A stretch of DNA of 64,000 nucleotides from assembly GCA_002305685.1 (NCBI GenBank), contig DBQB01000061.1, forward strand, positions 1 through 64,000, written 5' to 3'. A program made the translations under genes and the position numbers. How positions within the stretch are numbered: position 1 is the first letter of the stretch; every line of letters starts with the position of its first letter. The notes beneath the pieces are model-generated. The model ran no database searches. It saw only the letters and a list, made by a program, of their open reading frames with translations, and had not been told where the DNA came from. The stretch comes from Ruminococcaceae bacterium UBA1405. Its GTDB lineage: Bacteria > Bacillota > Clostridia > Oscillospirales > Ruminococcaceae. Positions 26,429 through 35,528 of this stretch are shown here, one piece after another.

Positions 26429-27190
26429 TTGATCATCAAAGAAACGGTTGAAATGCCAGGTTTTTTGCCGGATACCCGAACGGTTCACATCTACTTGCCG
26501 GACGATTATCGTCCTTCCAAACAATATGACGTGCTGTATATGTTCGATGGGCACAATCTGTTTTATGACAGCGACGCCACCTACGGCAAGAGCTGGGGGA
26601 TGAAGGCGTATCTGGATACCCATCCACAGGATCTGTTGGTGGTGGGATTGGAGTGTTCCCATCAGGGGGATGAGCGGCTCAATGAGTACTGTCCTTACAC
26701 CATCCAATGCCCCTGGTCCTCCGGGAAAATTACCGGTAAAGGAAAGATGACGATGGACTATCTAGTCCATCAGCTCAAACCCTATATCGACAACCGGTTT
26801 GCCACCCGTCCCGACGCCGCCCATACCTTCATCGCCGGAAGCTCTATGGGAGGGCTGATGAGTCTATACGCTGCTGTGCGGTATCCGGAGATATTTTCTG
26901 GCGCTGCCTGCCTGTCGCCTTCCTTCTCCATCTGCCTTCCTCAGCTCCGCCAGGAGATTGCGATTGTGAAAAGTCTTTGTTCCATGCGAATTTATATGGA
27001 TATGGGGACGCTGGAAATGCAGGAACATATGGCCGAGACGGTGGATCGGATGTTGACCATTTCTCATCTGCTCAGCGAAAAGGGCGCGGTATGTTATCCC
27101 CGGATTGTGTTGGGAGGAGGGCATAACGAGGCCAGCTGGGAAAGACAGATTCCAGTATTTCTTCCTTTTTTGCGCCGTCGTCAAATGTAA
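26429..27190 (+). CDS. Alpha/beta-hydrolase esterase (esterase D-like)
   Basis: The 253-residue protein is taken from a TTG at 26429 that follows AAAGGAAG; an open frame upstream lacks a start signal. The fold is PF00756-like. YDVLYMFDGHNLFYD supplies the oxyanion region, FIAGSSMGGLMSLYAAV the G-x-S-x-G nucleophile elbow, and VLGGGHNEASWERQ the catalytic His. The enzyme probably hydrolyses ester bonds of acylated sugars or similar small molecules. It lies 80 bp behind the aminotransferase. Confidence 0.8.
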   Translation: MIIKETVEMPGFLPDTRTVHIYLPDDYRPSKQYDVLYMFDGHNLFYDSDATYGKSWGMKAYLDTHPQDLLVVGLECSHQGDERLNEYCPYTIQCPWSSGKITGKGKMTMDYLVHQLKPYIDNRFATRPDAAHTFIAGSSMGGLMSLYAAVRYPEIFSGAACLSPSFSICLPQLRQEIAIVKSLCSMRIYMDMGTLEMQEHMAETVDRMLTISHLLSEKGAVCYPRIVLGGGHNEASWERQIPVFLPFLRRRQM

Positions 27191-27294
27191 AAATATACAT
27201 CGACGCGATTTGGCAACCCTACCAAAGATTTTCCGGCTTTTTCTCTTTTTTGCCGGGAATCGTGAAGTTTTTCTGAACAAAAAGCAAACAATTC

Positions 27295-27323
27295 TTGCTT
27301 TTTTCGCGCAAAACACCTATAAT
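27295..27323 (+). promoter_or_regulatory. Promoter of the purine permease gene
   Basis: TTGCTT (27295-27300) lies 17 nt before TATAAT (27318-27323). It gives a leader of about 125 nt. Confidence 0.78.
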
Positions 27324-27358
27324 AGATACGGTTGTTTCATAACAGAAACAATTTAGCG

Positions 27359-27432
27359 ACACAGTTGTGCGTGTTTGTATTGTGTTGTGACCCCGCACGG
27401 CGGGGAGAGAACGCAGTACAAATGCCCTGTGT
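27359..27432 (+). promoter_or_regulatory. Nested structured leader of the purine permease mRNA
   Basis: Three nested stems can be drawn. ACACAG (27359-27364) pairs with CTGTGT (27427-27432), TTTGTA (27374-27379) with TACAAA (27417-27422), and CCCCGC (27391-27396) with GCGGGG (27400-27405). The inner internal loop is symmetric, 11 by 11 nt. It ends just before the ribosome site. The classical purine riboswitch core is not recognisable. A regulatory RNA is a hypothesis. Confidence 0.4.
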
Positions 27433-27453
27433 GAAAAAAAGAGGAGGAAGAAC

Positions 27454-28782
27454 ATGAGTTTAGCTTCTATGTTCAAAATTACCGAGCGTAAGTCTTCCGT
27501 CAAGACCGAAATCATTGCCGGTCTGACCACCTTTATGACGATGGCTTACATTCTCATCGTGCAGCCCGGAGCCATCTGCGGCTACGGTCCCGACGCTGGC
27601 ATCACCGATCCCGCCGGCGTATTCATCAGCAAGGAAGCCATTATGGTTACCTGCGCACTGATCAGTGCGGTGATTACCCTGCTGATGGGCTTTTATGCAA
27701 ACTTGCCTTTTGCCCTCTCCACCGGCCTTGGCTCCAACTTTATGTTTGGTGCTCTGATTGCTTCTGGTGAGTGCACCTACGGGCGCGCAATGCTGATCAC
27801 CCTGATTTCCGGTATCATCTTTGTGCTGCTGAGCGCCTTTGGTATCCGGGATCTGATTGTGAAGATGATCCCCAAAAACATCAAGATCTCCATCAGTACC
27901 GCCATTGGTTTCTTCATTGCCTATGTCGGCTTTAAGAACACCGGCATCGGTACCTTCACCGACGGCATCGCTATGGGCGATTTCACCCAGCCCGCAGTGC
28001 TGCTGGCTGTTCTCGGCCTGCTGCTCATTGGCGTGCTGACCGCTTACAAGGTAAACGGCGCTATCCTCATTGGTATTGTGGTGATCACCGTTTTGGGCAT
28101 TCCTTTTGGTGTGACCGTTCTTCCCGAGCAGTTCTTCAAGGTTCCGGATATGAGCGCCATCAGCAATATCGTGTTTAACTTCGATGCGGCTGGTTTCCTG
28201 GCTCCTTCCACCCTGACTCTGATGTTCATCGTTTTTGTAGGCGACTTTTTCTCCACCCTGGGCACTGTTCTGGGCGTTGCCGGCAAAGCCGGTATGCTGG
28301 ATAAAGACGGCAACCTGCCTGAGATCCAGAAGCCCTTCCTGGTAGACGCTATCGGTACCTGCGTGGGCGCCATGTTTGGTTGTACCACCATCACTACTTA
28401 TGTAGAGTCCAGCGCCGGTGTTGAGGCGGGCGGCCGTACCGGTTTGACCGCCATCACTACTGCGGTAATGTTCCTGCTGACCATCTTTGCGTCCCCGCTG
28501 TTCCTGATGATCCCCAACGCCGCGACCGGACCTGCTCTGATCTTCGTGGGCTTCCTGATGATCTCCGGTTTCGCTCAGGTGGATTTCAGCGATTTCACCG
28601 AGGCTTTTGGCCCCTTTGTGATGATTATGTTCACCGCCTTTGCCGGTTCCATTGCAGCCGGTATCTCTGCCGGTATTCTGGCCTATGTGTTCATCAAGGT
28701 TGCTACCGGTAAATTTAAGGATGTCCCGGTGGGTATGTACATCCTGGCCATCCCGCTGATCCTCTATTTCATCTACGGCTAA
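27454..28782 (+). CDS. NCS2-family purine permease (AzgA/PbuG-like)
   Basis: The 442-residue transporter has about 13 membrane segments. Family markers are KTEIIAGLTTFMTMAYILIVQP near the start, LPFALSTGLGSNFMFGAL, and SSAGVEAGGRTGLTAITTA, which contains the substrate-site region of AzgA-type proteins. It imports adenine, guanine or hypoxanthine with protons. The next gene is adenine deaminase, which favours adenine or hypoxanthine. AGAGGAGG precedes the ATG. The long leader may carry regulation. Confidence 0.9.
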   Translation: MSLASMFKITERKSSVKTEIIAGLTTFMTMAYILIVQPGAICGYGPDAGITDPAGVFISKEAIMVTCALISAVITLLMGFYANLPFALSTGLGSNFMFGALIASGECTYGRAMLITLISGIIFVLLSAFGIRDLIVKMIPKNIKISISTAIGFFIAYVGFKNTGIGTFTDGIAMGDFTQPAVLLAVLGLLLIGVLTAYKVNGAILIGIVVITVLGIPFGVTVLPEQFFKVPDMSAISNIVFNFDAAGFLAPSTLTLMFIVFVGDFFSTLGTVLGVAGKAGMLDKDGNLPEIQKPFLVDAIGTCVGAMFGCTTITTYVESSAGVEAGGRTGLTAITTAVMFLLTIFASPLFLMIPNAATGPALIFVGFLMISGFAQVDFSDFTEAFGPFVMIMFTAFAGSIAAGISAGILAYVFIKVATGKFKDVPVGMYILAIPLILYFIYG

Positions 28783-28816
28783 TCCCATAGAAACACTTGT
28801 ATATGGTATGATGCAG

Positions 28817-28864
28817 ATCCCCCAGCCACGATATGCTTTGCCGGATGGTTGGGGGATTTTCTTC
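28817..28864 (+). terminator. Terminator after the purine permease
   Basis: The stem ATCCCCCAGCCA with TGGTTGGGGGAT is followed by TTTTCTTC. It leaves adenine deaminase to its own promoter or to read-through. Confidence 0.8.
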
Positions 28865-28911
28865 ATATATTCTGAAATTCCAAATACCGCATGAAAGGAG
28901 CGTATTGACTT

Positions 28912-30684
28912 ATGAAAATTCAGCCTAAGGACCGCCGTGAACTGCTGAAGGCCGCGATGGGAAAGATTCCCTGCGATCTGGCAGTTACCAATGTCCGGTA
29001 TGTCAATCTGTTCACCGGTGAGGTGTATCCCGCCACGGTTTTTGTGCATCAGGGCTTTGTGGTCCATGTGGAGGTCAAAGAGCCTGATAAAGAGCTTTCG
29101 CTTGCCAAACAGGTGATAGACGGCGAAAACCATTTCCTGATCCCCGGCCTGATTGATGCCCATGTTCATATTGAGAGCAGTATGCTCACCCCCCGCAACT
29201 TTGCCAGAGCGGTGCTACCCAGAGGCACCACCACCGTAGTTACCGATCCCCATGAGATCACCAACGTCTTTGGAGAAGAGGCGGTTCGGTATATGCATGA
29301 TGCGGGCTACGATCTGCCCATGACCCAGTATATCGATATTCCCTCCTGCGTTCCTTCGGTGCCCGGACTGGAAAAAGCCGGAGCTGTCATCGACGCGCAG
29401 GCAGTAGATCGTCTGGCCAAGCTGCCTCATGTTATCGGCCTCGCCGAGGTGATGGACTTTATCGGCGTCGTCGAGGGTGAGGACCGGATGATGGACATCA
29501 TTGAGGTGGCAGAGAAAAACGGCCTGTATATCCAGGGACATCTTCCCGGCGCAACCGGTCGTATGGTCTCCGCTTATCTCATCGGCGGCCCCACCACCTG
29601 CCATGAAACCCGGGAAACCTGGGAAGCGGTGGAAAAGCTGCGCGCCGGCATCCATGTGGACGCCCGGGAGAGCTCCATCACCAAGAATATGGCTGCAATC
29701 CTCGCCGGCGTGCGGGATCACAAGTTCCATGACCATCTGAGCCTTTGCACCGACGACCGGGAAGCGGACGATATCCTCTATGTCGGCCATATGGACGAGG
29801 TGCTGCGCCAGGCGGTTAAAAATGGGTTGGACGGCATCACTGCCCTCAAATCTGCAACCCTCAACACCGCCAAGGAGATCGGTATCGAAAATCTGGGCGC
29901 TGTGGCTCCCGGCTATGTAGCGGATATGCTGCTGGTGGATAATTTGGCCGACTTTACCGTTCTGTCGGTGTTCCATCACGGCACGCTGGTGGCGAAGGAC
30001 GGCAAGCTGGTTGCCGATATTCAGGACAAACCCTTTGAGATCGAGACCCGCAACTCGATGAATGTCCCCACCCTGACGCTGGAAGATTTCCGCCTGAAGG
30101 CGCCTACCAGCGGTGATACGGTGAAGGTCAATGTGCTCACCTATTATTCGGATCTGCTTTCGGTGACCAAGGCGGTGACCGAGGAAGTTCCGGTGAAGGA
30201 TGGTCTGGTGGATATTTCCGGTGATCCCGAGCTCTGCTACGCCATGATTATCAACCGGTACGGAGCAGGCGGAGTTACCTTCGGTCTGGTCCGTGGGTTT
30301 GGCCTGAAAAAGGGCGCCAACGGTTCTACCGTCTCCCATGACTGCCATAATCTTTCCATTGTATTTAAGGATGCAGAGACCGGCTTTGCGGTGTATCAGG
30401 CGCTGGCCAATTGCGGCGGCGGTATGGCCTGCGGTGAAAACGGCAAGATCACTGGACTTTTGAAACTCAATGTGGGCGGCCTGATGTCGGATCAGCGCCC
30501 CGAACTGGTGGCTGAGCAGTCTGACGCCATGAAGAAGGCACTCAACGCTTTGGGTCTTCCGCAGAAGAATCCGCTTCTGCGCATTGCTACCATGGCGCTG
30601 CCGGTTATCCCGGAAGCTAAGTTCAGCGATTTGGGATTGGTGGATGTTTTGGGCAAGAAGCTGATTCCCATCTTTCCCCAGTAA
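28912..30684 (+). CDS. ade: Adenine deaminase
   Basis: The 590-residue metal-dependent amidohydrolase converts adenine to hypoxanthine and ammonia. The metal-binding HxH sits in LIPGLIDAHVHIESSML. GTTTVVTDPHEITNVFG, YIQGHLPGATGRMV and LSLCTDDREADDIL add further ligands. The C-terminal half carries the Ade-specific domain (NRYGAGGVTFGLVRGFGLK, HDCHNLSIV). Length matches the family. AAAGGAG lies 11 nt before the ATG. Together with the upstream permease it forms an adenine salvage unit. Confidence 0.95.
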   Translation: MKIQPKDRRELLKAAMGKIPCDLAVTNVRYVNLFTGEVYPATVFVHQGFVVHVEVKEPDKELSLAKQVIDGENHFLIPGLIDAHVHIESSMLTPRNFARAVLPRGTTTVVTDPHEITNVFGEEAVRYMHDAGYDLPMTQYIDIPSCVPSVPGLEKAGAVIDAQAVDRLAKLPHVIGLAEVMDFIGVVEGEDRMMDIIEVAEKNGLYIQGHLPGATGRMVSAYLIGGPTTCHETRETWEAVEKLRAGIHVDARESSITKNMAAILAGVRDHKFHDHLSLCTDDREADDILYVGHMDEVLRQAVKNGLDGITALKSATLNTAKEIGIENLGAVAPGYVADMLLVDNLADFTVLSVFHHGTLVAKDGKLVADIQDKPFEIETRNSMNVPTLTLEDFRLKAPTSGDTVKVNVLTYYSDLLSVTKAVTEEVPVKDGLVDISGDPELCYAMIINRYGAGGVTFGLVRGFGLKKGANGSTVSHDCHNLSIVFKDAETGFAVYQALANCGGGMACGENGKITGLLKLNVGGLMSDQRPELVAEQSDAMKKALNALGLPQKNPLLRIATMALPVIPEAKFSDLGLVDVLGKKLIPIFPQ

Positions 30685-30714
30685 TCAAAGCACTTTCCAG
30701 AAAGCATTTTAAGC

Positions 30715-30760
30715 AACGCCCATGCCTGAAAATTTCTTCGGGCATGGGCGTTTTCCACAT
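30715..30760 (+). terminator. Terminator after adenine deaminase
   Basis: The stem AACGCCCATGCC with GGCATGGGCGTT is followed by TTCC. It has a short loop. Confidence 0.85.
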
Positions 30761-30786
30761 GGTACGATTTTGAAGGAGGTTTTACA

Positions 30787-31536
30787 ATGTATCAAACGGT
30801 CACAGCTCTTTATTTTTCTCCCACCGGCAATACCCGTAAAAGCGTGGAAGCGATGGCGAAGGCCATCACCCCCCAGATACAGTCGGTGGATCTGACCGCT
30901 CTAAAACCGGTGGAGCCTCATACCTTTTCGGCGCAGGACCTGGTAATTTTTGGAGCACCGGTGTATGGAGGCAGAATTCCCGCCGTTGCCCGCCAGCGCT
31001 TTTTGAATTTCCAGGGGCAGGGGACTCCCTGTCTGGTGGCGGTGACCTACGGAAACCGGGATTTTGACGACGCGCTGCTGGAACTGGCAGAGTTGGCCGC
31101 CTCCCAGGGATTTGTCGTCAAGGGCGCTGCGGCGCTGGTTGGGCGGCATACCTACGGGGAGATTCAGACGCAGCGACCCGACGAGGCGGATCTGCAGATG
31201 GACCAGGCCTTTGCCCGCAAGGCCATCGAAAACGATGAAGGGAAAACGATCTCGATTCCCGGCAACCATCCTTACAAGGATGGCGGAGCTGGTGGAAGTT
31301 TTCGCCCTCTGACCTCCGAAAAGTGTGTCAAATGCGGCCTGTGCGTCAAACAGTGCCCTGTGGGAGCCATTGGGGAGGACTGCAAAACCATTCAGGAGTG
31401 CTGTATCGCCTGTTTCCGCTGCATCCGGAATTGCCCCACGGGCGCCAAAAATATGAAGGAGCCTAACTATCAGGCCTTTGCTGTCTCCTTCACCCAGCGT
31501 TTACAGCAGAGAAAAGAAAACCAGTATTTTCTTTGA
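30787..31536 (+). CDS. EFR1-type flavodoxin-ferredoxin fusion
   Basis: The 249-residue protein combines a flavodoxin-like FMN domain (residues 1-160, FMN loop LYFSPTGNTRKSVEA, and FGAPVYGGRIPAVARQR) with two [4Fe-4S] clusters at the C-terminus (CVKCGLCVKQCP and CIACFRCIRNCP). It probably shuttles electrons between flavin and iron-sulfur partners in anaerobic metabolism. A possible client is the activase system, but no linkage shows that. GAAGGAGG precedes the ATG. Confidence 0.88.
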   Translation: MYQTVTALYFSPTGNTRKSVEAMAKAITPQIQSVDLTALKPVEPHTFSAQDLVIFGAPVYGGRIPAVARQRFLNFQGQGTPCLVAVTYGNRDFDDALLELAELAASQGFVVKGAAALVGRHTYGEIQTQRPDEADLQMDQAFARKAIENDEGKTISIPGNHPYKDGGAGGSFRPLTSEKCVKCGLCVKQCPVGAIGEDCKTIQECCIACFRCIRNCPTGAKNMKEPNYQAFAVSFTQRLQQRKENQYFL

Positions 31537-31578
31537 AAATCGGATGAGATATGCAGGAAAGCTTTGCTGTTATCGGCC

Positions 31579-31607
31579 TTGATTCCTGCAAGGGATGCGA
31601 GTATAAT
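31579..31607 (+). promoter_or_regulatory. Promoter of the first MATE gene
   Basis: TTGATT (31579-31584) lies 17 nt before TATAAT (31602-31607). Confidence 0.75.
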
Positions 31608-31659
31608 GAAAAAACACGGTAATTTGCTGTGACATCGCTATTTTGAGGAGACGAGCAAC

Positions 31660-32997
31660 ATGGTAAAGGATATGACCAACGGCAACATTGCCAAACATCT
31701 CATCTACTATTCGATTCCTCTGATTCTGGGCAACCTCTTTCAGCTGACCTACAATGCGGTGGACTCCATCATTGTGGGAAAATGTGCCGGAGAATCGGCG
31801 TTGGCGGCGGTGGGCGCGGCCAGCCCGGTGATGAACATTGTAATTTTGGGAATCAACGGGTTGTGCATTGGCGCCTCGGTGCTGATGAGTGAGTTTTTTG
31901 GCGGCGGCAAGCAGGAGGATTTCCGGCGGGAATTTTCTACAACGCTGCTGTTTGGCACCATCTTTTCCCTGAGCGTGATGGTGCTGGGGCTGCTGCTCAG
32001 CGGCAGCATCCTGCGGCTTCTGAAGGTGCCGGAGGAGATTCTGGATATGAGCGTGCTGTATCTGCGCATCATCTTCTGCGGCCTTCCCTTTACCTGTTTT
32101 TACAATGCCTACGCTTCCGGTATGCGCAGTGTGGGAGATTCCAAGACGCCGGTAAACTTTTTGGCGTTTGCTTCGGTGCTCAACGCGGCTTTGGACTATC
32201 TGTTCATCGCCATCTTCCGCTGGGGCGTGGCCGGCGCCGCCGTTGCTACGGTGATAGCGCAGGCGGTCTCCGCACTTTTGTGCGTGGGATATGTTTATCG
32301 CAAACTGCCTCTGCTGGCGCTGCAGGGGAAGGAGCTTCGCATCCATAAGGATCTTTTGGGACAAACCCTGCGCCACGGCAGCGTTACCGCTTTGCAGCAA
32401 GCGACCCAGCCCATTGGAAAGCTGCTGATCCAGGGGATGGTCAACGAGCTTGGCGTGGCGGCCATCGCCACCTTTAACGCCGTCAGCCGGGTGGATGATT
32501 TCGCCTTTACTCCGGAACAGAGCATCTCTCACGGTATGATGACCTTCATTGCCCAAAACCGTGGCGCCAAAAAGAAGGACAGGGTTCATTCCGGTCTGCG
32601 GGTGGGTCTTACCGTCGAGTTTGGCTATTGGGTGATTATCTGTCTGGTGATTTTGCTGCTGCGCACCCCCATCATGCGGCTTTTTGCCTCCGCCGACCAG
32701 ACGGAGATGATTGCTTTGGGTTCCGCTTATCTGCTGCGGATGGCGTTCTTCTACATCATGCCGGCTTTCACCAACGGTATGCAGGGATTTTTCCGCGGTG
32801 TGGGCAACATGAACATTACCTTTATCTCCACCTTTATTCAGATTTCGATTCGGGTCATCTGTATTGCCATTATGATGCCCTATATGGGCCTGGTGGCAGT
32901 GGCATATGCCAGCCTGATCGGTTGGGCCTGTATGCTGCTCTTTGAGGTACCTTACTACTTCAAATACAAACGGGAAGGATTCCACCTTCCCCAGTAA
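31660..32997 (+). CDS. MATE-family efflux transporter
   Basis: The 445-residue protein has twelve membrane segments in two bundles. It opens with KDMTNGNIAKHLIYYSIPLILGNLFQ and continues QLTYNAVDSIIVGKCAGESALAAVG, typical of NorM/DinF-like exporters. It moves cationic drugs or metabolites out of the cell using Na+ or H+. GAGGAGAC precedes the ATG. The gene has its own promoter and terminator. Confidence 0.9.
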   Translation: MVKDMTNGNIAKHLIYYSIPLILGNLFQLTYNAVDSIIVGKCAGESALAAVGAASPVMNIVILGINGLCIGASVLMSEFFGGGKQEDFRREFSTTLLFGTIFSLSVMVLGLLLSGSILRLLKVPEEILDMSVLYLRIIFCGLPFTCFYNAYASGMRSVGDSKTPVNFLAFASVLNAALDYLFIAIFRWGVAGAAVATVIAQAVSALLCVGYVYRKLPLLALQGKELRIHKDLLGQTLRHGSVTALQQATQPIGKLLIQGMVNELGVAAIATFNAVSRVDDFAFTPEQSISHGMMTFIAQNRGAKKKDRVHSGLRVGLTVEFGYWVIICLVILLLRTPIMRLFASADQTEMIALGSAYLLRMAFFYIMPAFTNGMQGFFRGVGNMNITFISTFIQISIRVICIAIMMPYMGLVAVAYASLIGWACMLLFEVPYYFKYKREGFHLPQ

Positions 32998-33007
32998 CCT
33001 TTGCCGG

Positions 33008-33036
33008 AAAGCCTGCCACGATGCAGGCTTTCTTTT
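33008..33036 (+). terminator. Terminator after the first MATE gene
   Basis: AAAGCCTGC and GCAGGCTTT form a 9-bp stem with a 6-nt loop, followed by CTTTTATG. Confidence 0.8.
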
Positions 33037-33135
33037 ATGCTTTATGCGCAGCGGAAAAAGAAAATTGCTTCCCTTCCAATTTTATCAAAAGTATGCTACA
33101 CTTAAGGCAGCAACGGTTCGGAAGGAGACAGAAAA

Positions 33136-33918
33136 ATGGTACCATTGGAACAGATTCAGATTTATATGTTGGATATGGACGGCACCTTCTATCTGGGTGG
33201 GAAGATCTTTGAGTGGTCCTTTGATTTTTTGGACAAGCTGAAGGAGCAGGGAAAGGATTTTGTGTTTCTCACCAACAATTCTTCCAACAGCAAGGAGAGC
33301 TATGTCAGGAAGCTGGAAAAGATGGGGCTGAAGGTATCCGGGGAGAAGGTGATTTCCTCCGGGGAAGCCACTACCATCTACCTCAATCGCCGCAAGCCAG
33401 GGGCAAAAATTTATCTGGTGGGTACGCCGGTGCTGGAACAGGAATTTCAGCAGGCTGGATTTGTTTTGACCGATCAGAATCCTGATTTTGTGGTTGTAGG
33501 GTTTGATACCACCCTCACCTATGAAAAGCTCTGGAAACTTTGCGACTTTGTCCGCGGCGGGGTGGAATACATCTGTACCCATCCCGATTTCAACTGTCCC
33601 ATCGAGGGCGGATATATGCCGGATATCGGCGGAATCATCGCCTTTGTACAGGCGTGTACCGGCAAACGGCCGGATATCATCATCGGGAAACCCTACCAGT
33701 ATATCGTGGACGCCGTGATGGAGAAACTGGGAGTGGAAAAAGACCAGGTGGCGATGGTGGGAGACCGGTTATATACCGACATTGCCATGGGCAAAAACAG
33801 CGGTATTACCTCCATATTGGTGCTCAGCGGTGAGACCTCGCTGGCGGATCTGGAGAATTCCGAGATACAGCCGGACTATGTTTTTGAAAATTTAGGAAAA
33901 ATTGCCCAGCAGCTGTAA
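33136..33918 (+). CDS. HAD-IIA family phosphatase (NagD-like)
   Basis: The 260-residue phosphohydrolase has motif I MLDMDGTFYLGG (nucleophile Asp and acid/base Asp), motif II FLTNNSSNSKESY, and motif III/IV KPYQYIVDAVM with MVGDRLYTDIAMGKNSG. The C2a cap of the NagD/PNPase group lies between. Such enzymes dephosphorylate nucleotides, sugar phosphates or phosphoglycolate. GGAAGGAG precedes the ATG. The next gene follows 28 bp later, so an operon of three genes (to 35374) is likely. Confidence 0.88.
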   Translation: MVPLEQIQIYMLDMDGTFYLGGKIFEWSFDFLDKLKEQGKDFVFLTNNSSNSKESYVRKLEKMGLKVSGEKVISSGEATTIYLNRRKPGAKIYLVGTPVLEQEFQQAGFVLTDQNPDFVVVGFDTTLTYEKLWKLCDFVRGGVEYICTHPDFNCPIEGGYMPDIGGIIAFVQACTGKRPDIIIGKPYQYIVDAVMEKLGVEKDQVAMVGDRLYTDIAMGKNSGITSILVLSGETSLADLENSEIQPDYVFENLGKIAQQL

Positions 33919-33946
33919 GGCGTGGGCGGGAAAGGCAGAACGAACA

Positions 33947-34483
33947 ATGGCCGAGATTGAAAAAATTACCATTCGAAAAACAGTAGCTCCTGAGGACTAT
34001 CGCTATGCGATTTATTTTAATGTGTTGTTTCGCAACCGGTGGATGCCGGTGGTTTTGGTTGCGCTGGTGGTACTCTCCTTGCTGGAGATACTCTACTGTG
34101 CGCTTACGGGATTTGCCAATAATTTCAACTACACCTTACTGACGGCGATTTTGATTTTGCTGTTTACCGGTTTTATCTTCTATAAGACCGAAACCACTGC
34201 CCGCAAACTGATTCGCAACAGCTATGAGGTGATGGGACAGAACCGCACCGTCATCTTCTCAGAGGAAAATGTGATCGTGGAAGGACAGCAGCAGGGAGAT
34301 TTTGCGGTGCTGGATTGGGATACCCTGAGCAAAGCTTATGAACTCAAGAAATACTTTATCGTCTATTTCACTGCGCCCAAAACCATCACTGTGCCCAAAG
34401 AGGCAATGGATTATGATGAGATGCGCCAGCTCACCAAGCTGCTGCAAAAGAAATGTGGGAAAAACTTTATCAATCGGGCCTGA
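33947..34483 (+). CDS. YcxB-like membrane protein
   Basis: The 178-residue protein has two adjacent membrane helices (VVLVALVVLSLLEILYCALT and LLTAILILLFTGFIFY, residues 35-85) and a soluble C-terminal domain (RTVIFSEENVIVEGQQQGDF to YDEMRQLTKLL). This fits the YcxB-like family of unknown function. The start is set at the ATG 28 bp after the HAD gene, behind GGAAAGG. Nothing else in the sequence points to a role. Confidence 0.65.
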   Translation: MAEIEKITIRKTVAPEDYRYAIYFNVLFRNRWMPVVLVALVVLSLLEILYCALTGFANNFNYTLLTAILILLFTGFIFYKTETTARKLIRNSYEVMGQNRTVIFSEENVIVEGQQQGDFAVLDWDTLSKAYELKKYFIVYFTAPKTITVPKEAMDYDEMRQLTKLLQKKCGKNFINRA

Positions 34484-34516
34484 TGGACCTGTATTGGGGG
34501 AAAGGAGCTGTGCCTT

Positions 34517-35374
34517 ATGGTCGAAAGAAAGACGGCGGCGGTCGGAGTTGGAATCTGCTCGGTGCTGGCGATGGCGGCTGGCGCCGCTCTTTACCGGTGT
34601 GAGCGTTCGATTGCCGTCAGCCAGCTGGAGATCAAGGCAGCGGTAACCGCACCGCTTCGTGTTGTACATCTTTCTGACCTTCATGGAAGGGTATTCGGAA
34701 AAGGAAACCAGCGGCTGCTCAGCAAAATACTGAGCTGTGGTCCGGATCTGATTGTGGTGACCGGCAATCTGGTCGGCGCCAATCCCTCCGATCGGGAGAT
34801 CCGTCAAAGCGTCTCCCTGCTGCGAGGGCTCAGCGATTATGCGCCGGTTTTCTTTGTTTGCGGCGGCCAGGAGCATCAGCTGAAGGATTTGCAGGCCTTT
34901 CTTGGCACGCTGCGCCGGAGCGGCGTGACGGTACTGCAAAATGAGATGGTTTCCCTTCAGGTTGGGGAACAGCAGGTTACGGTTCTTGGATTGGAGGAAT
35001 ATCCGGAATCATCCGATCTCCATGGGCTGCTGCGGGATTTTGAGCTGCAGGACGGGTTTCGGCTGCTGCTTTGCAGCGCTCCGGATGGATTTTTCCACAA
35101 TGGACAGGAATCCTATCAGAACTTCTATTTTGATCTGATGCTCTCCGGCAGAGGACAGAGGCGGGAATCATCTTTCTCTTTCCAGAGAGGGGAAGTTCTG
35201 CGTTTTCAGCGCCGTCAACAGACCTATGGGGAGATGCCCAAGCTGGTGGTAAGCCGTGGACTATCAAACGGGAGAACGCTGCTCTCGCATTTTCATCGTT
35301 CGGAAATCGTCTGCGTTTTTGTTGCTCCTGTGGAGGAACAGCAGTTGTCCGCCGTGCCGTCTCAGATGCTGTGA
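34517..35374 (+). CDS. Metallophosphoesterase-fold protein with lost metal ligands
   Basis: The 285-residue protein has a membrane anchor at residues 8-26 and a calcineurin-like phosphoesterase fold closest to YkuE/YaeI. Motif I HLSDLHGR is kept, but the later ligand motifs are changed. TGNLVG replaces GDxxD, GGQE replaces GNH[DE], CSAPD replaces SHNPD, and SGRGQ replaces SGHTHG. A two-metal centre is therefore unlikely, and the protein is probably a pseudoenzyme or a binding protein. AAAGGAG precedes the ATG, and it is the last gene of the HAD-YcxB unit. No frameshift is seen, which argues for a retained function. Confidence 0.7.
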   Translation: MVERKTAAVGVGICSVLAMAAGAALYRCERSIAVSQLEIKAAVTAPLRVVHLSDLHGRVFGKGNQRLLSKILSCGPDLIVVTGNLVGANPSDREIRQSVSLLRGLSDYAPVFFVCGGQEHQLKDLQAFLGTLRRSGVTVLQNEMVSLQVGEQQVTVLGLEEYPESSDLHGLLRDFELQDGFRLLLCSAPDGFFHNGQESYQNFYFDLMLSGRGQRRESSFSFQRGEVLRFQRRQQTYGEMPKLVVSRGLSNGRTLLSHFHRSEIVCVFVAPVEEQQLSAVPSQML

Positions 35375-35411
35375 GCTGTGAAAAAGTTGGATGATGTCAG
35401 TTGCCAGCTAC

Positions 35412-35443
35412 CAGCTGCCAGGCTTCTGGCAGCTGATTTTTTT
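35412..35443 (+). terminator. Terminator after the phosphoesterase-like gene
   Basis: CAGCTGCCAG (35412-35421) and CTGGCAGCTG (35426-35435) form a perfect 10-bp stem followed by ATTTTTTTG. Confidence 0.9.
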
Positions 35444-35528
35444 GCGCTTTTTGGGGAAAATCCATATTGATAATGTACATAAAATTATTGAAATATTGAG
35501 TAAATTGTACGAACTTATCAAATCCCCC

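Noticed and set aside
27359..27432. Classical purine riboswitch
   Set aside because: The conserved three-way junction core with its TATA and GGATATGG-like segments is not present; only nested stems are seen.
27460..29169. Long minus-strand ORF of 569 codons across the permease and deaminase genes
   Set aside because: Its His/Gly-rich composition is typical of an antisense frame of a membrane protein; both plus-strand genes are certain.
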